From G965262015 sp965262015 (lineage in GTDB: Bacteria; Spirochaetota; Leptospiria; Turneriellales; CBDBES01), in NCBI GenBank assembly GCA_965262015.1, contig OZ253494.1:310001-374000 (forward strand): 64,000 nt of DNA. The letters run 5' to 3'. The notes beneath the pieces are model-generated. The model searched no databases. It had not been told where the DNA came from and saw nothing but the letters and a program-made list of their open reading frames with translations. The translations under genes were made by a program, and so were the position numbers. Shown here in pieces: positions 20,186-26,774 of the stretch (within the stretch, counting starts at the first letter, position 1; each line of letters begins with the position of its first letter).

Positions 20186-21457
20186 TTAGTTGTCTGATTC
20201 TTCAATACGAACCATCCCATGAGCTTCAGGATGAAAACCTTCTGGGAATGTTGTATCACTGTTATATTTTGCCCCTCGTAGATCTGCCTCTATTAGGTCT
20301 GCCCCTTGTAGGTATGCCCTTTGTAGGTCTGCCCCTCGTAGGTCTGCCCCTGTTAGGTATGCCTCTTGCAGGTATGTCTCTCGTAGGTATGCTCCGTGTA
20401 GGTATGCCCCTCCTAGGTTTGCCTTTCGTAGGTCTACCCTTTGTAGCTTTGCCTCTGTTAGGTCTGCCTTTTGCAGGTTTGCTCCTTGTAGCTTTGCCTC
20501 TGTTAGGTTTACCTCTGTTAGGTTTGCCTCTGTTAGGTCTGCCTTTTGCAGGTTTGCTCCTTGTAGCTTTGCCTCTGTTAGGTTTACCTCTGTTAGGTTT
20601 GCTCCTTGTAGCTTTGCCTCTGTTAGGTCTGCCTCTCGTAGGATTGCCCCTTGTAGGTCTGCCCCTTGTAGGTATGCTCCTTGTAGGTTTGCCCCTTGTA
20701 GGTTTGCTCCTGTTAGGTCTGCCTTTTGTAGGTCTGCCCCTTGTAGGTATGCCCCTTGTAGGCATGCCTCTGTTAGGTCTGCCCCTCGTAGGTCTGCCTC
20801 TTGTAGGTCTGCTCTTTGTAGGTCTGCTCCTGTTAGGTATGCCTTTTGTAGCTCTGCTCCTGTTAGGTCTGCCCCTTGTAGGTCTGCCCCTTGTAGATTT
20901 GCCTCTGTTAGGATTGCCTCTTGTAGGTCTGCCTCTTCTAGGTATGCCCCTCGTGTTGCCATATCAATTTGATTCTTAAAGGCCTCGTTCTTTGTTTCAT
21001 TTTTAAGGAATATTCCTAATTTAAGACCATTTGCAACTTTTTTAATATTCTTATCTTCAGATAACATCATTAAAATATTGTTTAGCGTACTTGCCTCTAT
21101 CTGTTCATTAGATTTTTCTATCTGCTCATTAGACTTTTCTATCTGTTTATTGCCTATATTTATTTGTTCTCGTCTATCATGGTTTCTATAGTACCATAAT
21201 AAAAACATGGCAAATGAGCTTGACAATAGTATAAATAGGCTGTCTCGGGTGCGTTTTTCAATATTTAGGCTTTCTACTAATTTATGTATGCAATTATTAT
21301 TACATAAACAATAGAATAATAAAGCACCAAAAACAACTGAAGCAAATAAACAACACACTCGGTGTCTTAATATAAGAGTTTTTATTTTAGATATAGAATC
21401 TTTTACTTTCGATACATATGTTTTAAAATTTAGTTGTAGTCTCATGTGTTTATGCAT
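20186..21457 (-). CDS. Membrane-anchored pentapeptide-repeat protein, copy 3
   Basis: 423 residues. The N-terminal domain matches copy 1 almost exactly (two TM segments about 34-52 and 72-90, coiled coil about 96-122). The pentapeptide domain (about 168-398) is much longer and contains an internal duplication of LTEVNLTEAKLQGANLQKADLTEA-type units. The length difference from copy 1 is therefore due to gain or loss of 15-base units. The protein tail is conserved. It occupies cassette 20170-21537 between CRISPR repeats. Function is unknown; the repeat fold can mimic DNA in Qnr/MfpA proteins, but those are soluble, unlike this one. Confidence 0.85.
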   Translation of the reverse strand: MHKHMRLQLNFKTYVSKVKDSISKIKTLILRHRVCCLFASVVFGALLFYCLCNNNCIHKLVESLNIEKRTRDSLFILLSSSFAMFLLWYYRNHDRREQINIGNKQIEKSNEQIEKSNEQIEASTLNNILMMLSEDKNIKKVANGLKLGIFLKNETKNEAFKNQIDMATRGAYLEEADLQEAILTEANLQGADLQGADLTGAELQKAYLTGADLQRADLQEADLRGADLTEACLQGAYLQGADLQKADLTGANLQGANLQGAYLQGADLQGAILREADLTEAKLQGANLTEVNLTEAKLQGANLQKADLTEANLTEVNLTEAKLQGANLQKADLTEAKLQRVDLRKANLGGAYLHGAYLRETYLQEAYLTGADLRGADLQRAYLQGADLIEADLRGAKYNSDTTFPEGFHPEAHGMVRIEESDN

Positions 21458-21537
21458 AGAAGCAGGTAATTAGATGACAATTATATTTATTATATTTTGT
21501 CAGATGCACTTGCATCTACACCTTCTGCTTTAACAAG

Positions 21538-21637
21538 CCTCAAGGCTCCTTAATAATTTCTACTATTGTAGATAGTGATTGTCTTATTGTATACTTCGTT
21601 TGCTTAAGGCTCCTTAATAATTTCTACTATTGTAGAA
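21538..21637 (+). CRISPR. Two-repeat CRISPR fragment between pentapeptide genes 3 and 4
   Basis: Repeat 21538-21573 with the same degenerate CCTCAAGG start as at 18285, the same 28-base spacer (21574-21601), and repeat 21602-21637 ending GTAGAA. It is a duplicate of 18285-18384. Confidence 0.9.
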
Positions 21638-21653
21638 ACTCTGGATGGTGATC

Positions 21654-22601
21654 TTAGTTGTCTGATTCTTCAATACGAACCATCCCATGAGCTTCAGGAT
21701 GAAAACCTTCTGGGAATGTTGTAGTATGTCGGTTATATTTTGCCCCTTCTAGGTATGCCCCTCGTAGCTCTGCTCCTGTTAGGTATGCCTTTTGTAGGTT
21801 TGCCCCTTGTAGGTATGCCCCTCGTAGGTATGCCCCTTGTAGGTTTGCCCCTTGTAGGTTTGCTCCTGTTAGGTCTGCCTTTTGTAGGTCTGCCCCTTGT
21901 AGGTATGCCCCTTGTAGGCATGCCTCTGTTAGGTCTGCCCCTCGTAGGTCTGCCTCTTGTAGGTCTGCTCTTTGTAGGTCTGCTCCTGTTAGGTATGCCT
22001 TTTGTAGCTCTGCTCCTGTTAGGTCTGCCCCTTGTAGGTCTGCCCTTTGTAGATTTGCCTCTTGTAGCTTTGTCTCTTGTAGGTCTGCCTCTTGTAGGTA
22101 TGCCCCTCGTGTTGCCATATCAATTTGATTCTTAAAGGCTTCGTTCTTTGTTTCATTTTTAAGGAATATTCCTAATTGAAGACCATTTGCAACTTTTTTA
22201 ATATTCTTATCTTCAGATAACATCATTAAAATATTGTTTAGCGTACTTGCCTCTATCTGTTCATTAGATTTTTCTATCTGCTCATTAGACTTTTCTATCT
22301 GTTTATTGCCTATATTTATTTGTTCTCGTCTATCATGGTTTCTATAGTACCATAATAAAAACATGGCAAATGAGCTTGACAATAGTATAAATAGGCTGTC
22401 TCGGGTGCGTTTTTCAATATTTAGGCTTTCTACTAATTTATGTATGCAATTATTATTACATAAACAATAGAATAATAAAGCACCAAAAACAACTGAAGCA
22501 AATAAGCAACACACTCGGTGTCTTAATATAAGAGTTTTTATTTTAGATATAGAATCTTTTACTTTCGATACATATGTTTTAAAATTTAGTTGTAGTCTCA
22601 T
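21654..22601 (-). CDS. Membrane-anchored pentapeptide-repeat protein, copy 4
   Basis: 315 residues, nearly identical to copy 2 in its pentapeptide domain, while its membrane domain matches copies 1 and 3 (FYCLCNNN, VESLNIE). It is a mosaic, so gene conversion among the copies is likely. The ATG used for the longer start in other copies is changed here, leaving Met5 (MRLQLNFKTYV) as the first start. This suggests Met5 may be the real start in all five. The cassette is 21638-22693. Confidence 0.85.
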   Translation of the reverse strand: MRLQLNFKTYVSKVKDSISKIKTLILRHRVCCLFASVVFGALLFYCLCNNNCIHKLVESLNIEKRTRDSLFILLSSSFAMFLLWYYRNHDRREQINIGNKQIEKSNEQIEKSNEQIEASTLNNILMMLSEDKNIKKVANGLQLGIFLKNETKNEAFKNQIDMATRGAYLQEADLQETKLQEANLQRADLQGADLTGAELQKAYLTGADLQRADLQEADLRGADLTEACLQGAYLQGADLQKADLTGANLQGANLQGAYLRGAYLQGANLQKAYLTGAELRGAYLEGAKYNRHTTTFPEGFHPEAHGMVRIEESDN

Positions 22602-22693
22602 GTGTTTATACGTAGAAGCCGGTAATTAGATGACAATTATATTTATTATATTTTGTCAGATGCACTTGCGTCTACACCTTCTGCTTTAACAAG

Positions 22694-22729
22694 GCTTAAG
22701 GCTCCTTAATAATTTCTACTATTGTAGAA
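22694..22729 (+). CRISPR. Single CRISPR repeat between pentapeptide genes 4 and 5
   Basis: One full repeat ending GTAGAA with no spacer. It directly joins the upstream end of cassette 4 to the downstream end of cassette 5, the simplest form of the cassette-repeat junction in this locus. Confidence 0.9.
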
Positions 22730-22757
22730 ACTTCAGATGGTGATCTTAGTTGTCTAA

Positions 22758-24065
22758 TTATTCAATACGAACCATCCCATGAGCTTCAGGATGAAAACCT
22801 TCTGGGAATGTTGTATCACTGTTATATTTTGCCCCTTCTAGGTATGCCCCTTGTAGGTATGCCTTTTGTAGGTCTGCCTCTTGTAGGTATGCCTTTTGTA
22901 GGTGTGCCTCTTGTAGATCTGCCCCTCGTAGATCTGCCCCTGTTAGGTGTGCCCCTTGTAGATATGCCCCTCGTAGGTATGCCCTTTGTAGGTGTGCCCC
23001 TTGTAGGTATGCTGCGTGTAGGTATGCCCCCCGTAGGTCTGCCTCTGTTAGGTCTGCCTTTTGCAGGTTTGCTCCTTGTAGCTTTGCCTCTGTTAGGTTT
23101 ACCTCTGTTAGGTTTGCCTTTCGTAGGTCTGCCTCTGTTAGGTCTGCCCCTTGTAGGTTTGCCTTTCGTAGGTCTGCCCCCGTCAGGTATGCTCCTTGTA
23201 GATTTGCTCCCTGTAGATTTGCATTTCGTAGATTTGCATTTCGTAGATTTGCATTTCGTAGATTTGCATTTTGTAGATTTGCATTTTGTAGATTTGCTCC
23301 TTGTAGATTTGCTCCCTGTAGATTTGCTCCTTGTAGCTGTGCTGTTCGTAGATTTGCATTTTGTAGATTTGCTCCCTGTAGATTTGCTCCTTGTAGCTGT
23401 GCTGTTCGTAGATTTGCATTTTGTAGCTTTGCCTCTGTTAGGTTTACCTCTGTTAGGTCTGCCTCTGTTAGGTCTGCTCCTGTTAGGTTTGCCTTTCGTA
23501 GGTCTGCCCCTCCTAGGTCTGCCTCTGTTAGGTCTGCCCCCGTCAGGTATGCTCCTTGTAGATTTGCTCCCTGTAGATTTGCATTTTGTAGATTTGCCCC
23601 TTGTGTTGCCATATCAATTTGATTCTTAAAGGCCTCGTTCTTTGTTTGACTCTTAAAAAGTATTCCTAATTGAAGACCATTTGCAACTTTTTTAATATTC
23701 TTATCTTCAGATAACATCATTAAAATATTGTTTAGCGTACTTGCCTCTATCTGTTCATTAGATTTTTCTATCTGCTCTAACCTATCGTGATTTCTATAGT
23801 ACCATAATAAAAACATGGCAAATGAGCTTCCAACTAATATAAATAGGCTGTCTCGGGTGCGTCTTTCAATATTTAGGCTTTCTACTAATTTATGTATGCA
23901 ATTACTATTACATAAACAATAGAATAATAAAGCACCAAAAACAACTGAAGCAAATAAGCAACACACTCGGTGTCTTAATATAAGAGTTTTTATTTTAGAT
24001 ATAGAATCTTTTACTTTCGATACATATGTTTTAAAATTTAGTTGTAGTCTCATGTGTTTATGCAT
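22758..24065 (-). CDS. Membrane-anchored pentapeptide-repeat protein, copy 5
   Basis: 435 residues, the most divergent copy. The membrane domain is conserved, but the coiled-coil linker has lost repeat units (a single IEKSNEQ before EASTL). The pentapeptide domain (about 154-417) contains unique QNANLRNANLRNANLR-type runs. A GAA-to-TAA change makes the protein end at MVRIE, four residues short of the others. The cassette is 22730-24145; its far border is a truncated CRISPR repeat. Domain expansion in the middle fits slippage or unequal crossing-over of 15-base units. Confidence 0.83.
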   Translation of the reverse strand: MHKHMRLQLNFKTYVSKVKDSISKIKTLILRHRVCCLFASVVFGALLFYCLCNSNCIHKLVESLNIERRTRDSLFILVGSSFAMFLLWYYRNHDRLEQIEKSNEQIEASTLNNILMMLSEDKNIKKVANGLQLGILFKSQTKNEAFKNQIDMATQGANLQNANLQGANLQGAYLTGADLTEADLGGADLRKANLTGADLTEADLTEVNLTEAKLQNANLRTAQLQGANLQGANLQNANLRTAQLQGANLQGANLQGANLQNANLQNANLRNANLRNANLRNANLQGANLQGAYLTGADLRKANLQGADLTEADLRKANLTEVNLTEAKLQGANLQKADLTEADLRGAYLHAAYLQGAHLQRAYLRGAYLQGAHLTGADLRGADLQEAHLQKAYLQEADLQKAYLQGAYLEGAKYNSDTTFPEGFHPEAHGMVRIE

Positions 24066-24145
24066 AGAAGCAGGTAATTAGATGACAATTATATTTATTA
24101 TATTTTGTTAGATGCACTTGCGTCTACACCTTCTGCTTTAACAAG

Positions 24146-24236
24146 GCTCTTAATAATTTCTACTATTGTAGATTTGACCGCTTTGTTGTTCAAATTGTTT
24201 GCTTAAGGCTCCTTGATAATTTCTACTATTGTAGAT
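24146..24236 (+). CRISPR. Terminal CRISPR fragment with two degenerate repeats
   Basis: A 5'-truncated repeat (24146-24173, retaining the hairpin half), one 27-base spacer (24174-24200) and a last repeat 24201-24236 with one change (CCTTGATAAT). This is the leader-distal end of the whole CRISPR region. About 60 bases separate it from the RNase P RNA gene. Confidence 0.88.
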
Positions 24237-24297
24237 GTAAGTTAGATATATAGTAATATGAAAAGACTTGACACAACCAATCTTAAGCATGTGAGGT

Positions 24298-24676
24298 GAA
24301 GAGGGTGTTGGATAGTCGTGCAACTTTGTGGTAAAACATAAAGAGTGAGGAAAGTTAGACACTATGAGAAAAAAGACCAGAGAAATCTGGATTAGGCAAG
24401 GCAACACTTAATGGAAAGTGCCACAGAAAAGATACCGCTTTTAAAAAGTAAGGGTGAAAAGGTGGGGTAAGAGCTCACCGCATTGATTGAGAAATTAATG
24501 GCAGGGTAAACCCTCTTTAGTGCAAGCTCAAGTAAATTTCGCATTTCTCAATGAGGCCTATGGCCGGCGAAATGGGTGGAGTGCAAAAACAAATATGGTA
24601 TAACATATTTGCAAGATAAATGGCTATCTACCCTATTTTTATGGGTAACAGAATCTGGCTTATAGACACCCGTTGC
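24298..24676 (+). ncRNA. rnpB: RNase P RNA, bacterial class A
   Basis: Catalytic RNA that removes 5' leaders from pre-tRNAs. Conserved core blocks are in order: GAGGAAAGTTAGAC (about 24346), ACAGAAAAGATACCGC (about 24423), AGTAAGGGTGAAAAGGTG and GGTAAGAGCTCACCGC (about 24449-24480), and ACAGAATCTGGCTTATAGAC (about 24649). The P4 helix forms between AAGTTAGA and TCTGGCTT with G-U pairs. P1 is GGGTGT (24303) with ACACCC (24666). Ends are set from P1 and may be off by several bases. It is an essential gene lying right beside the end of the CRISPR region. Confidence 0.93.
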
Positions 24677-25031
24677 CATTTATCTCATGTAAAAAATTAT
24701 GATTAACAACTAAATTATTTACATGAGTAAGTTAGCCTATGGGCTCTATTGAAAAAATACTAAAACTCTCATCTTATGCAATACACCATCTAAATATAGA
24801 TAGCCCTTGCTATAAGCATTTGCAGGGTCAATCCTGTAGATGGCAGTGTAAGTATTCATAAGCTTATTTTTTAATATTAACTCTCACACTTCAAAATAGA
24901 AGGTACCCTCTTTTTACAAAGGTTTTACAGGATTCCAAAAAAAGAATTGACATTTTGTTCATTTAGAAGTCAACTCCATCTTAACAAGACTTTATGTTTC
25001 GTACATCTATGTCATAAAGAGAGGTATTGAA
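24677..25031. other. Intergenic region after rnpB
   Basis: 355 bases without a gene. CATGTAAA at about 24687 is repeated in inverted form as TTTACATG about 30 bases later, a possible long-loop hairpin. No clear terminator or promoter was recognised. Confidence 0.35.
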
Positions 25032-26486
25032 ATGCTAAACAAGCAACAAGCAACAAGCAACAAGCAACAAGCAACAAGCAACAAGCAACAATTCTATAGG
25101 TCTTTTCCTAAATTTTTAAAAGAGGTTATTGGCCAAGGTCAGCAACCTCAGAAAGTACGCAAAGCATACTTCCTAGTCAGTGTATTTGCTCTATTGATGG
25201 GTGTAAGCATTCAATGTGGAGGAGGGCCTTCTTCCGACGCTACCACGCCTCCTGATGGTGGTTCTGGACAGTTTAATCCAATTTGTACAAATGGCACTCC
25301 TTCACCAGAAAAGGTTTCTACGGCCAATACACAAAAGTGTATCTCTTGCGATCCTGGTTTCGATCTAAATGGTGAAATTTGTGGAGGGTTTGATACTATT
25401 TGTCCTAATGGTATCCCCGCCCCACCAGAAAAGGTTTCTAAGGCCAATACACAAAAATGTATTTCTTGTAATAGCTATCATGCCCTAAAAAGTGATAAAA
25501 GCTGTGCCGTGGTTACGGTTGAGACCTTGGCGGGTACTGGTAGTCAAGGTTTTATGGATGGCGTAGGTACTACAGCACAATTTAATTCGCCTGGTGGAGT
25601 AGCGGTTGATGCTGGAGTCGTATATGTGGCAGATACGACTAACAATCGTATCCGTACGATAACGTTATTTGATCGCATGGTTGAGACCTTGGCAGACGAT
25701 GGTACTACAACACAATTTAGAGCGCCTGCTGGAATAACGGTTGATGCTGGGGTCGTATATATGACAGCTTCCTCTGGTACTGTAGCCCATAAAATAACGT
25801 TACCTACACCTACTAACAATATGGCTAGTGTTAGTTCGGTGACGGCGAGTGCTACTTGTAAACTGGTTGGTGGTGATGTAGTGGTTTATGCTGGGAATGT
25901 ATATATATCAGATTATAATAAACATCGTATCTGTAAGATACCATCGTCTGGTAATATGGTTGAGACGTTTGCGGGTAGTACTATTATTATTACTAAGAGT
26001 AATGGTGATATGATAGATAAGGGTGATTCTGGGCATGTGGATGACATAGGTACTACAGCAAAATTTCGGTTCCCTGTAGGAATAGCGGTTGATAGTGCTG
26101 GGGTTTTATACGTAGCGGATTCTGAGAATCATCGTATCCGTACGATAACCATATCTACCCAAAAAGTTACAACATTAGCAGGTAGTTCTTCTGGATATAA
26201 AGAAGGCAAGAGTACAGATGCACGATTTAATAATCCTTTTGGAGTGGCAGTTTATGATGGAATTGTATATGTAGCAGATCGTGACAACCATCGTATCCGT
26301 AGAATAAGATTGTCTAACGGCATGGTTGACACTTTGGCAGGTAGCGGTCGTCGAGATTTTATGGATGGTGCAGGTAATGTGGCATGGTTTGATAGTCCTG
26401 TAGGAGTAGCAGTTGACGATATGGGCAACGTATATGTGGCAGATCGTGGTAACCATCGTATCCGTAAGATAACCATACCGAAATAA
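25032..26486 (+). CDS. Phase-variable NHL-propeller lipoprotein
   Basis: 484 residues. The first 20 residues are encoded by an AACAAGC heptanucleotide tract, followed by a hydrophobic segment and a lipobox ending VSIQC (about residues 50-64), so this is an exported lipoprotein with an unusually long N-terminal region. Two cysteine-rich repeats follow (NTQKCISCDPGFDL and NTQKCISCNSYHAL, about 75-155). From about 160 to the end there are NHL-type beta-propeller blades (GVAVDAGVVYVADTTNNRIRTI and variants), expected to bind protein or sugar outside the cell. The heptamer number sets the frame between the ATG and the signal peptide; here it is in frame (on). AAGAGAGG precedes the ATG as a likely ribosome binding site. 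Confidence 0.85.
   Translation: MLNKQQATSNKQQATSNKQQFYRSFPKFLKEVIGQGQQPQKVRKAYFLVSVFALLMGVSIQCGGGPSSDATTPPDGGSGQFNPICTNGTPSPEKVSTANTQKCISCDPGFDLNGEICGGFDTICPNGIPAPPEKVSKANTQKCISCNSYHALKSDKSCAVVTVETLAGTGSQGFMDGVGTTAQFNSPGGVAVDAGVVYVADTTNNRIRTITLFDRMVETLADDGTTTQFRAPAGITVDAGVVYMTASSGTVAHKITLPTPTNNMASVSSVTASATCKLVGGDVVVYAGNVYISDYNKHRICKIPSSGNMVETFAGSTIIITKSNGDMIDKGDSGHVDDIGTTAKFRFPVGIAVDSAGVLYVADSENHRIRTITISTQKVTTLAGSSSGYKEGKSTDARFNNPFGVAVYDGIVYVADRDNHRIRRIRLSNGMVDTLAGSGRRDFMDGAGNVAWFDSPVGVAVDDMGNVYVADRGNHRIRKITIPK
25038..25090 (+). repeat. AACAAGC heptanucleotide tract inside a lipoprotein gene
   Basis: Seven full AACAAGC units plus a partial one, directly after the start codon. Seven is not a multiple of three, so gain or loss of one unit shifts the frame before the signal peptide. 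This is the classic layout of a slipped-strand phase switch. Confidence 0.85.
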
Positions 26487-26774
26487 TCCTAATCTCGTAT
26501 TTTATCTATATGTTTTTTTCTGTTATGGGGTTGGTGGTTTGCAAGCGTTTATCAGCTTAGTGGCCTAGCTAAATCTTATTTCTTGTGATTATGCTTTAAT
26601 TATCTATAACGGTAGGTCTCAATCTTCTTGAGCCATCATAGATTGTTGGCAGGCCACGTCACCTGCATCCAATTAACACTGTCTAGCTCTAATGTTGACT
26701 TTCCATGCCCCCCTCTATGATATTCCATTATGAATGGGTGAGGTATGCCATTTTTGATAGGGAAATATTAAAAA
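26487..26774. other. Intergenic region with a dispersed repeat copy
   Basis: Bases 26591-26645 resemble 62946-62998: both begin ATGCTTTAATTATCTA and continue with CTTGAG and CATAGAT blocks. They look like decayed copies of one element. The rest has no recognised gene. Confidence 0.45.

Larger units (their letters stand above)
18285..22693. repeat. Segmental duplication: repeat-spacer-repeat-pentapeptide cassette
   Basis: The block 18285-19440 (degenerate repeat, spacer, GTAGAA repeat, cassette 2) recurs at 21538-22693 with the same length and nearly the same bases. Each block is preceded by a related longer cassette (1 or 3). The period is 3253 bases, and the 12-repeat array piece 19441-20169 lies between the two copies. 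This shows expansion of the locus by recombination at CRISPR repeats. Confidence 0.8.

Noticed and set aside
17136..23629. Long plus-strand and minus-strand frames rich in Leu-Pro-Val-Gly or Arg-Gly-Lys-Pro-Thr over the pentapeptide genes
   Set aside because: They arise because the 15-base coding repeat is open in other frames; they lack start context and any family resemblance.
24150..24407. 85-residue minus-strand frame
   Set aside because: It overlaps degenerate CRISPR repeats and the RNase P RNA gene.
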